A stretch of DNA of 64,000 nucleotides from an uncultured Enterorhabdus sp. Lineage in GTDB: Bacteria > Actinomycetota > Coriobacteriia > Coriobacteriales > Eggerthellaceae. Location: NCBI GenBank assembly GCA_947649205.1, contig CANSQM010000011.1, positions 1 through 64,000 on the forward strand, written 5' to 3'. A program made the position numbers and the translations under genes. Under the pieces are notes generated by a model that was not told the origin of the DNA, searched no databases, and saw only the letters and a program-made list of their open reading frames with translations. Below are positions 46,275 to 55,631 of the stretch, piece after piece. How positions within the stretch are numbered: the stretch's first letter is position 1; each line of letters opens with the position of its first letter.

Positions 46275-47795
46275 ATGACACGCAAGATCGACATCTTCGA
46301 CACCACGCTGCGCGACGGCGAGCAGTCGCCCGGCGCCTCCATGAACACCGAGGAGAAACTGGTCATCGCGCGTGAGCTCCTTCGCCTGAACGTCGACGTC
46401 ATCGAGGCCGGCTTCCCCATTTCCAGCCCGGGCGACTTCGAGAGCGTGCGCCGCATCGCCGAGCTGGCAGGTGATGCCGCCACGGTGTGCGCCCTCACCC
46501 GCGCGGTGGAGAAGGACATCGACTCGGCCGCCGATGCGCTGCGCTACGCCAAGCGCCCTCGTATCCACACCGGCATCGGCGTGTCGCCCTCGCACATGCG
46601 CGACAAGCTGCGCATCACCGAGGACGAGTGCGTCGAGCGCGCCGTGAAGTGCGTGAGCTACGCGAAGAAGTACGTCGAGGACGTGCAGTTCTACGCCGAG
46701 GACGCGGGTCGTTCCGACTTCGCCTTCCTGGCGCGGGTCATCGAGGCGGTCGTCGCCGCCGGCGCCACGGTGGTGAACATCCCCGACACCACGGGTTACT
46801 CGCTGCCCGAGGACTTCGGCGCCCGCATCAAGTACCTCATGGATCATGTGAAGGGCATCGAGAACGTCACGGTGTCGGTGCACTGCCACAACGACCTGGG
46901 CATGGCCACGGCTCTGTCCCTGGCCGGCGTGCGCAACGGTGCCACGCAGATCGAGTGCACCATCAACGGCCTGGGCGAGCGTGCGGGCAACACGGCCATG
47001 GAGGAAGTGGTCATGGCCATGCGCATGCACGGCGCCGAGTTGGATGCCCATACCGACATCAACACCCGCGAGTTCATCAAGGCGAGCCGCCTGGTCAGCT
47101 CCATCACGGGCATGAACGTGCAGGCCAACAAGGCCATCGTGGGCGCCAACGCCTTCGCGCACTCCTCGGGCATCCACCAGGACGGCGTGCTGAAGAAGCG
47201 CGACACCTACGAGATCATCGACCCGGCCGAGGTGGGCGTGGGGGCCAGCCAGATCGTGCTGACGGCCCGCAGCGGGCACGCGGCCTTGAAGCACCGCCTG
47301 GAGGAGTTGGGCTATGTCTACGAGGGCGATGAGCTCGACCGCATCTACACCGCCTTTCTGGATGTGGCCGACAAGAAGAAGGAAGTCTACGACGAGGACC
47401 TGGAGGCCCTCGTCAACGAGAGAGACCGCGAGCTGACGGCGCTCTACACTCTGGAGGGCGTGCAGGTGAGCTGCGGCTTCCCGTTGAAGCCCACGGCCAC
47501 CGTCACCCTGCGCGGGCCCGAGGGCGACGAGCGCACCGTGTGCGACTGGGGCACCGGTCCCATCGACGCGGTGTACAAGGCCATCGACCAGATCGTGCAG
47601 GTGGACAACGATCTGTCCGAGTTCGCGGTGACGGCCGTTACCCGCGGCATCGACGCGCTCGGCGAGGTGACCGTGCGCGTGAAGGCCGCCGGCGGCGAGG
47701 TGTATGTGGGCCGCGGTGCCGACGGGGACATCATCGTGTCCTCGGCCAAGGCCTATCTGAACGCGCTCAACCGCCTGCTTGCCGAAAAGCGCTAG
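46275..47795 (+). CDS. leuA: 2-isopropylmalate synthase
   Basis: Condenses acetyl-CoA with 2-oxoisovalerate in leucine synthesis. [17 protein letters not shown] at the start and HCHNDLGMA in the barrel hold the metal ligands; GERAGN and SGIHQDG follow. The C-terminal LeuA regulatory domain (about 370-506) is present, so it should be leucine-sensitive. 506 residues. The ATG at 46275 follows AAGGAA. leuB, leuC and leuD are not in the window. Confidence 0.94.
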   Translation: MTRKIDIFDTTLRDGEQSPGASMNTEEKLVIARELLRLNVDVIEAGFPISSPGDFESVRRIAELAGDAATVCALTRAVEKDIDSAADALRYAKRPRIHTGIGVSPSHMRDKLRITEDECVERAVKCVSYAKKYVEDVQFYAEDAGRSDFAFLARVIEAVVAAGATVVNIPDTTGYSLPEDFGARIKYLMDHVKGIENVTVSVHCHNDLGMATALSLAGVRNGATQIECTINGLGERAGNTAMEEVVMAMRMHGAELDAHTDINTREFIKASRLVSSITGMNVQANKAIVGANAFAHSSGIHQDGVLKKRDTYEIIDPAEVGVGASQIVLTARSGHAALKHRLEELGYVYEGDELDRIYTAFLDVADKKKEVYDEDLEALVNERDRELTALYTLEGVQVSCGFPLKPTATVTLRGPEGDERTVCDWGTGPIDAVYKAIDQIVQVDNDLSEFAVTAVTRGIDALGEVTVRVKAAGGEVYVGRGADGDIIVSSAKAYLNALNRLLAEKR

Positions 47796-47842
47796 GGCGC
47801 CGTGTGGCCGCGCGCCGGAAAGCGCGCCCCCTTGGCTCCACG

Positions 47843-47877
47843 AAGCCGACGGTCCGTCCGTCGGCTTCTTCTTTTCC
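47843..47877 (+). terminator. Terminator of leuA
   Basis: GAAGCCGACGG (47843-47853) and CCGTCGGCTTC (47859-47869), followed by TTCTTTT. Confidence 0.9.
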
Positions 47878-47926
47878 CAGGTGTTTTCGTGTATGATACG
47901 CCGATACCCTAGGAGAAGGAGAGGCT

Positions 47927-48505
47927 ATGGCTGAGGACAACAAGCTCGGGCGCAAGATCACGACCCTGCGCGAGGCGCACCACCTGTCGGCCCAGGATCT
48001 GGCCGATCGCTGCGGCTGCGACGTGGCGCTCATCGAGCAGCTGGAAGGCGGGGAAGTACCCGCATCGCTCGCGCCCCTCATCAAGCTGACCCGCGCCCTC
48101 GGGGTGCGCCTGGGTACCCTGATGGATGATGACGAGGACTTCGGGCCGGCCTATATCAGTGCCGAGGCCATGGCCGAGGTGGAGCGCGTGAAATCGCTCC
48201 AGACCGCCAAGGACGCCGGCGACCTGTCCTACTTCAGCTTGGCCGCGGGCCGTCCCTCCCGCCATATGGACCCCTTCATCATCACGGTGACCCCCACCGG
48301 CGAGGCCACGCACAAGCTGGACTCCCACGAGGGGGAGGAGTGGCTCTACGGCATGGAGGGCTCCATCGAGATCGAGTATGGCAGCGAGACCTACGTGCTC
48401 GGCCCCGGCGAGTCCATCTACTACGACTCCATCGTGCCCCACCAGGTGCGCGCCCACAACGGCCAGAATGCAAAATTCCTTGCTTGCGTATATACCCCTT
48501 TTTAG
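47927..48505 (+). CDS. XRE-cupin transcriptional regulator
   Basis: 192 residues. An N-terminal helix-turn-helix ([21 protein letters not shown], then LIEQLEGG) is joined to a C-terminal cupin ([39 protein letters not shown]), a common layout for metabolite-sensing regulators. The acyl-CoA ligase starts eight bases after its stop, so regulator and enzyme are one operon and the ligand may be an acyl compound (inference). AGGAGAAGGAG precedes the ATG. Confidence 0.9.
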   Translation: MAEDNKLGRKITTLREAHHLSAQDLADRCGCDVALIEQLEGGEVPASLAPLIKLTRALGVRLGTLMDDDEDFGPAYISAEAMAEVERVKSLQTAKDAGDLSYFSLAAGRPSRHMDPFIITVTPTGEATHKLDSHEGEEWLYGMEGSIEIEYGSETYVLGPGESIYYDSIVPHQVRAHNGQNAKFLACVYTPF

Positions 48506-48513
48506 GAGGCGCG

Positions 48514-50211
48514 ATGACGGAAGAGAATAAGATAGACGCCGCGCCGGTGCCCGGGTCTCCGGATTACCCGCTGCACTCGGAGCTGACCCTTGGCGCCTAC
48601 CTGAAAGAGCAGGTGGCGAAAGACCCCGACCACGAGTTCGTGGTGTATCCCGACCGCGACCTGCGCTGGACCTACCGGGACTTCGACGAGCGCACCGACA
48701 ACCTGGCCAAGGGGCTGCTGGCCATCGGCATGAAGCCGGGCGACCACTTGGGCGTGTGGGCCCGCAACATCCCCGATTGGCTCACCTTCATGTACGCCTC
48801 CGCCAAGATCGGCGTGGTCATGGTCACGGTGAATCCGGTGTACAAGTCCCACGAGCTGGACTACGTGCTGAAGCAGTCGGACATGAAGGCGCTTTGCGTC
48901 ATCGACGCCTACCGCGACGTGGACTACCTGAAGATCATCCGCGACCTGGTGCCCGAATCGCTCAATGTGCAGCGCGGGTTCCTGCGCTCGGAGGAGTATC
49001 CCTTCCTGGAGAACCTCATCTACATGGGGCCCGAGAAGCACCGCGGCTTCTACAGCGTGCCGGAGCTTCTGCTGCTCGGCCAGCACAAGCCCGACAGCTC
49101 CCTGGAGTGGGCCCAGGGCCAGTTCGACAACAACGACGTGGTCATGATGCAGTACACGAGCGGCACCACGGGCTTCCCCAAGGGCGTCATGCTCACCCAC
49201 CGCAACATCCTGAACAACGGCTTCTACATCGGCGAGGGACAAAAGCTGGGCGCGTGCGACCGCGTGTGTCTACCGGTGCCCTTCTTCCACTGCTTCGGCT
49301 GCGTGCTGGGGGTCATGGCCTCGCTCACTCACCGCTGCACCATGATCATCGTGGAGGATTTCGACGCGGGGCTTGTGCTGCAGGCCCTGCACAAGGAGAA
49401 GGCCACGGCGGTCTACGGCGTGCCCACCATGTTCATCGCCGAGCTGAACCACCCGGATTTCGACTCCTTCGACCTGTCCCATCTGCGCACGGGCATCATG
49501 GCCGGCAGCCCCTGCCCGCCCGAGACCATGCGCGAGGTCATGGAGCGCATGAACATGCGGGACGTCACCATCTGCTACGGCCTCACCGAGACGAGCCCGG
49601 TGTTCACCCAGACCTCGGTGGACGACGACATTCCCCACAAGTGCGAGACCGTGGGCCGGGCGCATCCGCCCGTGGAGGTGCGCATCCTGGACCCGAACGA
49701 CGGCCATATCTGCGGTCCCGGCGAGCATGGCGAGCTGTGCTGCCGCGGCTACAACGTTATGAAGGGCTACTACAAGATGCCCGACGAGACGGCCAAGGCC
49801 ATCGATGAGAACGGCTTCCTCCATTCCGGCGACATGGGCACCGTTGACGAGGACGGCTACTTCCGCGTCACGGGCCGCATCAAGGACATGATCATCCGCG
49901 GCGGCGAGAACATCTACCCCCTTGAGGTGGAGAACTTCCTGCTCACCATGCCCGGCGTGCTGGATGCCCAGGTGGTGGGCATTCCCGATGAGAAGTACGG
50001 CGAGATCGTCGGCGCCTTCATCCGCACGCGCCCGGGCCACGAGGCCATGACCGAGGACGACGTGCGCGAGTACGCCATCCCGCGCATCGCCCGCTACAAG
50101 GTGCCCAAGCGCGTGTTCTTCGTGGACGATTTCCCCATGACCCCGTCCATGAAGGTGCAGAAGTTCAAGCTGCGCGAAATGGCCGAGGAACTGGTGAAGG
50201 CCGGGAGGTAA
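48514..50211 (+). CDS. AMP-binding acyl-CoA ligase (acyl-CoA synthetase)
   Basis: 565 residues of the adenylate-forming superfamily. A3/P-loop [11 protein letters not shown] near residue 214, A5 YGLTETSP near 351, A7 [19 protein letters not shown] and the C-terminal catalytic Lys in [13 protein letters not shown] are present. It activates a carboxylic acid as acyl-AMP then acyl-CoA; the long hydrophobic-pocket sequence suggests a medium/long-chain or aryl acid, but this is not decidable. The ATG at 48514 has AGGAGG upstream and follows the XRE-cupin gene. Confidence 0.92.
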   Translation: MTEENKIDAAPVPGSPDYPLHSELTLGAYLKEQVAKDPDHEFVVYPDRDLRWTYRDFDERTDNLAKGLLAIGMKPGDHLGVWARNIPDWLTFMYASAKIGVVMVTVNPVYKSHELDYVLKQSDMKALCVIDAYRDVDYLKIIRDLVPESLNVQRGFLRSEEYPFLENLIYMGPEKHRGFYSVPELLLLGQHKPDSSLEWAQGQFDNNDVVMMQYTSGTTGFPKGVMLTHRNILNNGFYIGEGQKLGACDRVCLPVPFFHCFGCVLGVMASLTHRCTMIIVEDFDAGLVLQALHKEKATAVYGVPTMFIAELNHPDFDSFDLSHLRTGIMAGSPCPPETMREVMERMNMRDVTICYGLTETSPVFTQTSVDDDIPHKCETVGRAHPPVEVRILDPNDGHICGPGEHGELCCRGYNVMKGYYKMPDETAKAIDENGFLHSGDMGTVDEDGYFRVTGRIKDMIIRGGENIYPLEVENFLLTMPGVLDAQVVGIPDEKYGEIVGAFIRTRPGHEAMTEDDVREYAIPRIARYKVPKRVFFVDDFPMTPSMKVQKFKLREMAEELVKAGR

Positions 50212-50236
50212 CCGGCATCCGAGAAAAGGAGCTGTT

Positions 50237-50734
50237 GTGAAGCGTGCGCTCACCCCTGGTACCTTCGATCCCATTACGGTTGGGCACCTCGATGTCATCA
50301 CCCGTGCTGCCCAGCTGGTAGACGAGGTGGTGGTGGCCGTGGCTGTCTCGGCGAAGAAACGGCCGCTGTTGTCCCTGGACGAGCGCGTGGCCCTGGCCCG
50401 GGAGGCCACGGCGCACCTGCCCAACGTCACCGTGGAGCCCTTCGACGAGCTGCTCGTGGATTTTGCCCACCGCATGGGGGCCCAGGCGGTCGTCAAGGGC
50501 CTGCGGGCCATTACCGACTTCGAGTACGAGTTCCAGATGACGGCCCTGAATTACCAGCTCGACCAGGAGTTGGAGACGCTGTTCATCATGTCCACGCCCC
50601 AGCACATGTACCTGTCGTCGTCCATCGTGCGCGAGATCGCCTCCCTGGGCGGCGACGTGTCGCAGTTCGTCACCCCTGCTGCGGCCGAGGCCTTGCGCCG
50701 CCGCTATGCCGAACTGGCGGAGGCGCAGGGCTAG
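50237..50734 (+). CDS. coaD: Phosphopantetheine adenylyltransferase
   Basis: Penultimate step of CoA synthesis. 165 residues; TPGTFDPITVGHLDVI (nucleotide-binding TxGxH region), VVKGLRAITDFEYEFQM and YLSSSIVREIA are the family signatures. The GTG at 50237 has AAAAGGAG upstream. It lies 25 bases after an acyl-CoA ligase gene that consumes CoA. Confidence 0.96.
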   Translation: MKRALTPGTFDPITVGHLDVITRAAQLVDEVVVAVAVSAKKRPLLSLDERVALAREATAHLPNVTVEPFDELLVDFAHRMGAQAVVKGLRAITDFEYEFQMTALNYQLDQELETLFIMSTPQHMYLSSSIVREIASLGGDVSQFVTPAAAEALRRRYAELAEAQG

Positions 50735-50850
50735 GGGTTTTCGTCGTCGGAGCTCGACAGTGGCCTCGACTTCGCGCGGGCTGGCTCTGGGCGGGCGGCA
50801 TGCCCTTGGCGGGGCGGGTTCCCGCGGTGCCGATCGGCTCGCTTAAGTCC

Positions 50851-51957
50851 CTAGCCGTCCAGGGAATGGCCGGTGCGAGCCACGAGGCCGCGCAGGGCCT
50901 CCTGGGAGTTCACGCCGGTCTTCCCGTAGATATGGCGGATGTGGGTCTTCACGGTTTCCGGCGAGACGAACAGGGCCGCGCCGATCTCGCGGCGGGTGTC
51001 GCCGCGCATGATATGGGACAGGATCTCCGCCTCTTTGGGAGAGAGCCCGAAGCGCTCTGCCACGACGCGGCAGCTGTAGTTGGTCTGTCGGTCGCTGCGA
51101 ACCTCGTCCGCCACGCGCTCGATGCCCCAGCCCTCGGCGAAGTTGTTGTGGTTCGAGAGGAACAGCGCGCCTACGAGCAGCACCAGGAGCAGGGCCAGGG
51201 TGAACGTGAGGGCTCCGGGGCTCTCGGCGGCGGGAACTGTTTTCAGCACGGAGCCGGCTATCACGAAGCCCCCGTAGCGACTGAGGGTCCAGATGCCCAC
51301 GTTGAGGGCGATGGTCCAGTAGGGCGAAAGGCCCCGGGTGCGAATCAGGTGCACATAGAGGCCCCAGATAAATAATTCTATGAACCGATAGCCGAAGGAG
51401 AAGAGCCCGTAACTGGCCGGGATCAGCCGTCCTGCGAACAGGGCGAGCGCCAGGGCGGCCCCCAATGTGAGGAAGCCCACCTTGTAGAGGAGGTCATTGT
51501 AATGGATGCGCGGCCAGCCTACGAAGGGAAGGACTGCTATGGAGGCGATCAGGTACGCTCCCGGACCGAGCGAGGGCCAGGGGGTGTTTTCAAAGAGGAA
51601 GGAGAAGGCCCCGAAAGAGCCGGCCCACAGGGCCACGGTGATCATGAGCTTCCAGGGCGCTCGGGTCTCGGGCCGATGACGGCTCTGCGGCAGCGGCCCG
51701 CCTGGCGACTTCCCTTCTTTTCCGACGAGGGACCCCAAGGGTCGCAGCAGGATGAAGCTGCCCAGGGAGAGACCTAGCAGAACAAGTTGGAGGATAAAAT
51801 CGGGCGCAGGGGCCACTGCCATGAATGCGGCCGCCCCCACGAAACTTCCCAGGCACACGCAGAACAGGGTCTGGCGCGTTCCCGCCAGGGCGAAGGCCTG
51901 ACCGCACAGGAGGCAGAGAAGCCCGATGCCCACCGCGCCGAAGCAGGATCGCAGGAG
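50851..51957 (-). pseudogene. LuxR-type membrane regulator, N-terminal half missing
   Basis: The remaining ~368 residues hold about six or seven membrane segments and a C-terminal LuxR helix-turn-helix (VVAERFGLSPKEAEILSHIM, then SPETVKTHIRHIYGKTG). Intact Eggerthellaceae members carry about 12 segments and ~480-500 residues. Upstream of about 51950 the frame continues only as antisense of the neighbouring reductase, so homology stops abruptly at SCFGAVGIGLL. No start codon with a ribosome site lies at the break. Probably a deletion product. Confidence 0.7.
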
Positions 51958-51966
51958 GCCATTCTC

Positions 51967-53229
51967 ATGGCCGCCACCCCGTTGCAGAAGAAGTTCAACA
52001 TCGAGGACAGCACCGAGGCGTTCTACGCCTACATGTGCGCCGCTGGCGGCGGCGCGGCTAACGAGCAGGCCCTGAAGGTGCTCTGCGATTTCTCGCCGGA
52101 GCTCTACGATTGGTGCGTCGGCTGCGGCATGGACTTCGAGGGCGGCGATCTGTACCCCGGCGCCCATATCAACAGCTTCAACAAGACCGGCTACACTTTG
52201 TTCTACACAGGCAACGAGCAGGCTCGGGCCTACGCCCGGGTGACGCCCCCGGTGCCCCGTGGCCATTCCAGCTTGCCCAGCTCCTCGGGCAAGGATATCT
52301 TCGATGCGCTGGCGGCCACCGTGGATTCCCTGGGTGTCCAGGTGATGACCGGCACTCCCGGCAAACGCCTCGTCCAGGATGAGCGCGGCCGCGTGGTGGG
52401 CATTATAGCCGGCGCGAAGGGCGATGTGGCCATCCGTGCCCGCAAGGCCGTTATCCTCACGGCTGGAGGCTTCGGCAACAACGAGAAGATGATGGCCGAG
52501 CACTACGTCTACCCCAACCCGCGGGGCGCCGGCATCATCTCGGCCGGCAACGACAACGGTACCGGCATCCTTATGGGCCAGTCGGCCGGCGCCGCCACCT
52601 TCGGCATGGGCTCCTTCCAGTTGGGGCGTCCTCTCTCTACCATGGGCGACGCCTTGGCTCGCGGCCTTATCATGGGGGAAAGTGGCCGGCGGCTGGTGGC
52701 CGAGGATGAGTACAACACGTTCGTTGGCAAGGCCGTGGGCCTGGCGCTCACCGAACGCTGCTTCGCGGTCTACGACGAGGCGGCCCGTACCGAGGGCGCC
52801 CCGGAGAACTTCCTCGGCGATCCCGTGGCCACCTGCGGTTCCCTGGCTGAGGTGGCCGAGGCCATCGGCGCCGATGCCGACGCGGTGGCCTCCACCTTCG
52901 CCTTTTACAACGAGTCGGCATCGCTTGGCGAGGATCGGGAATTCGGCAAGGATCCCCGGTTCATGATTCCCTTCGAGGAAGGCCCGTTCTCGGTGTACGC
53001 CTGCGGTTCCGAGAGTTGCATGGTGGGCAGCCTCGGCGGCCTGAAGATCGATGTCGATGCCCATGTGCTTGATCTGAGCGATGAGATTATCCCCGGTCTG
53101 TATGCGGCCGGCCGCAACGCGGGCAGTATTTTCGGCTGGTACATGGGCAGCGGCGCCTCGGTGGCCGATGTTCTGACTTTCGGCATCATCGCCGGTCGTA
53201 ACGCCAGCCAGGAAGGCGCCGAAGCCTAG
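51967..53229 (+). pseudogene. FAD-dependent reductase (fumarate/urocanate reductase family), N-terminus missing
   Basis: 420 residues from ATG 51967. Sequence such as ATPLQKKFNIEDSTEAFYAYM is an internal motif of FAD_binding_2 reductases, where it normally follows the FAD Rossmann GxGxxG and the GG...GG block. Those ~60-100 N-terminal residues are absent. The C-terminal half, including KAVILTAGGFGNN and GLYAAGRNAGSIFGWYMGSG, is complete. By chance or selection AGGAGG sits eight bases before ATG 51967, so a truncated protein may be made. It probably shares one deletion with the adjacent luxR. Confidence 0.75.
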
Positions 53230-53247
53230 AGGGGCCATCAAGGGGCG

Positions 53248-53279
53248 GGAAGGCACCCCGAGGGGTGCCTTCCGTTTTC
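53248..53279 (+). terminator. Terminator after the truncated reductase
   Basis: GGAAGGCACCCC and GGGGTGCCTTCC, 12 base pairs with a two-base gap (loop closing inside the stem), followed by GTTTT. It may also act on the convergent reductase gene. Confidence 0.88.
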
Positions 53280-53312
53280 CCGCAGTGGGGAAGAGGCATA
53301 TCGGATCGGGCC

Positions 53313-55181
53313 CTAGGCCAGGGCGTACTTCGCGGCGTTGGTGCCGGCGTTGCGACCGAAGGTCATGCAGTCGGCGATGGCATTGCCGCCCAGGCGGTTG
53401 CTCCCGTGGATGCCGCCCGTCACCTCGCCGGCGGCATAGAGGCCGGGAATGACCTTGCCGTCGGCAGAGACGGCCTCGGACTCCACGTTCACATGGATGC
53501 CGCCCATGGTGTGGTGCACCGTGGGCACCTTGCGGCAGGCGTACCAGGGGCCGTCCACCATCTCGGCATCGGCGGTGTTGTCGGCCACGAAGCCGAACTC
53601 GTCCTCGGCACCGTCCACGACGGCGTTGTAGGCGTCGATGGAAGCCTGGAGGTTGGCGGCGTCCACATCCATGGCAGCGGCCAGGTCCTCCACGGTCTCG
53701 CCGGTCACGATGTGCTGCAGGGCCAGCATGTTGTTGATGGTGGCGCCGTTGGCATCGGGCTCGTCGGGGTCAGGGTAGCGCAGGGTGTTCACGACGACCC
53801 AGTAGGTGCCGTCGGGCTGGGCGAAGATGTTCTTGCACAGCACGTCGCGCTCGGCGCCCTCGTTCACGAAGCGCTTGCCCTCCTTGTTCACGAAGATGCG
53901 GTTGCGGCCGGAGGTGCGGATGTCCTCCATAAGGCCCGTGCCCGGGGTGCCGCAGGGATGCAGCTGGATGTCGGACAGGCCGATGAGCTCGGCGCCGGCC
54001 CCTTCGGCAAGCGCCAGGCCCTCGCCCTGGGCGCAGGGCTTGATGTTGGTGCAGCCGATGGAATCGTCCAGCACGACTTCCTTCCACACGCCGTCGTTCA
54101 CCGACTGGCGGTACTCCACGTTGGCGCCGAAGCCGCCCGTGGCGATGACCGTGGCCTTGGCGTTCACGGTCACTTCCTCGTCGCCGTCGTAGAGGGCCTT
54201 CACCCCTACCACGTCGCCGGCCTCATTGGTGATAAGCTCGGTTGCCTGCATGTCGTTGAGCAGGGTGATCTTGTCGGCGTTGTCGGCGATGAACTGCTGG
54301 AAGGAGCGGATGTAGGTGTTGCCGGACGGGGTGGCGGGGTAGTGGCTGCGCTCGCCGAGGGAGCCCGTGGCGCTGCCGCACTCGTCCTTGAACTCCACGC
54401 CCAGGCTCTCCAGCCAGTGGACGGAATCCAGGGCGTTCTCGGTCAGGTAGTGCACGAGCTCTGGAGTGCCCTGCTCATGGCCGCCCTTGATGGTGGTGTC
54501 GTAGAACACCTCGATGGAGTCTTCGATGCCCTGCTTGCCCTGGCGCTCCGGGTCCACGGCGTTCAGCGCGCCCTCGGACACGTTCGTGGAGCCGCCGGTG
54601 ATGCCGCACTTCTCCAGCACGATGACGTTGGCGCCGGCCTGGACGGCCGCAATGGCCGAGGCGAGGCCCGCGCCGCCGCCGCCCACGACGCACACATCGG
54701 TGTCGTAGGTGGCCTCTACGGCCGGCTTGGCCGGGGCATCGGCGGCCTGGAGGGCCTCCAGGGCGCCGGCCTGCTCGGCGCAGTCGGCCAGGCCCTCTTG
54801 GAGGGACATGGAGGAGAGAGTGGCGCCGGTCACGGTGTCGATGTTGATGGTCTGGTTCTCGACGACCTGGTCGGAGAGGGCCTTCAGGGCATCGGCTCCT
54901 ACGCCGAGGGATTCCTGGTTGGCTGTGGTGTCGATGGCGGTGATGGCATCGTCGGAGAACGTGACGGTCATGGTGTAGGGGGCGTTGTGACCCGTCACCT
55001 CGGCGGTGTAGGTGCCAGCTTTCCAGCCGCCGGCTGCGGCCTTCTCGGCGCCGGAGTGAGGGGCACAGCCGGAAAGTCCGAAGCTCGCCAGGCCTCCCCA
55101 GATGCCGAGCACGGCCGCGCCCTTGCAGAAGGTGCGGCGGGAGATGCCGTTCGTGGAAACAGATTCGGATGTGCGGGTCAT
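53313..55181 (-). CDS. Tat-exported FMN/FAD-dependent reductase (fumarate reductase flavoprotein family)
   Basis: 622 residues. The Tat motif SRRTFCKG (14-21) leads into a lipobox-like LSGC (C39). An FMN-binding domain (about 50-140) carries TGATLSS, where FMN is normally attached through Thr. A flavocytochrome-c-type FAD domain follows, with VVGGGGAGLASA, GRNRIFVNKEGKRFVNE and ERD, HHTMGGIHVN and GSNRLGGNAIADC, so substrate-binding His and Arg are retained. The electron acceptor is unknown; fumarate, urocanate and other enoates are known in this family. The ATG at 55181 has AAGGAGG upstream. Confidence 0.93.
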   Translation of the reverse strand: MTRTSESVSTNGISRRTFCKGAAVLGIWGGLASFGLSGCAPHSGAEKAAAGGWKAGTYTAEVTGHNAPYTMTVTFSDDAITAIDTTANQESLGVGADALKALSDQVVENQTINIDTVTGATLSSMSLQEGLADCAEQAGALEALQAADAPAKPAVEATYDTDVCVVGGGGAGLASAIAAVQAGANVIVLEKCGITGGSTNVSEGALNAVDPERQGKQGIEDSIEVFYDTTIKGGHEQGTPELVHYLTENALDSVHWLESLGVEFKDECGSATGSLGERSHYPATPSGNTYIRSFQQFIADNADKITLLNDMQATELITNEAGDVVGVKALYDGDEEVTVNAKATVIATGGFGANVEYRQSVNDGVWKEVVLDDSIGCTNIKPCAQGEGLALAEGAGAELIGLSDIQLHPCGTPGTGLMEDIRTSGRNRIFVNKEGKRFVNEGAERDVLCKNIFAQPDGTYWVVVNTLRYPDPDEPDANGATINNMLALQHIVTGETVEDLAAAMDVDAANLQASIDAYNAVVDGAEDEFGFVADNTADAEMVDGPWYACRKVPTVHHTMGGIHVNVESEAVSADGKVIPGLYAAGEVTGGIHGSNRLGGNAIADCMTFGRNAGTNAAKYALA

Positions 55182-55355
55182 GATCGTTGCCTCCTTATAT
55201 TGGCACTGCGGATTGTCAGCATCCGGAAAGCCGCTCGACCCAGCCATGGTTTCAATTCGCCGAGAGCCCAGGCGAATGCCTTGGGTAGACTTTAGGGCGA
55301 CACGGCGACGTAACCCTGTGTCAATAGATCAGTGTTGTGCATGTGCATATTATGT

Positions 55356-55371
55356 GTTTCTATTTTGAAAC
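55356..55371. promoter_or_regulatory. Inverted repeat in the upstream region of the Tat reductase
   Basis: GTTTC-N6-GAAAC inside an AT-rich stretch (about 55320-55385), between the reductase and the giant surface protein genes. It could bind a LuxR-type regulator. A TTGACA on the minus strand (near 55318) has no well-spaced -10 box. The remainder of 55182-55631 shows the two hairpins listed and no gene. Confidence 0.35.
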
Positions 55372-55496
55372 TTGCGTTATGAAATTGTCTCGGCACGCAG
55401 CGCTAGTCGTGTTACAGGGCGGGGAAGGGATGAGAGTGCGGGCGGGGGCGATGCCCCCACGGGCCCTGGGCCGGCATATTTCGACCCGAAAAGGGA

Positions 55497-55520
55497 CGAA
55501 GCCGCCCGGAGGCGGCTTCG
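55497..55520 (-). terminator. Hairpin downstream of the first surface protein
   Basis: CGAAGCCGCC-CGGA-GGCGGCTTCG, followed on the minus strand by TCCCTTTTC. A second 9-bp hairpin at 55578-55599 lies nearer the stop but has no T run. Confidence 0.55.
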
Positions 55521-55631
55521 CGAGGGGCGTGGTGCCGGGCGGATAGCTGCCGGGCACCTACGTCTGGGGCTGGGCATACGGCCCGGGGTGCCGGGCCGTT
55601 GCGGCGCGGGCGCCCCGTTCCCGTTCCGGCT

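Noticed and set aside
50851..53256. Single 801-codon minus-strand frame covering the luxR remnant and beyond
   Set aside because: Only the part left of about 51950 has regulator features; the rest is antisense to the reductase and low-complexity, as expected of GC-rich shadow frames.
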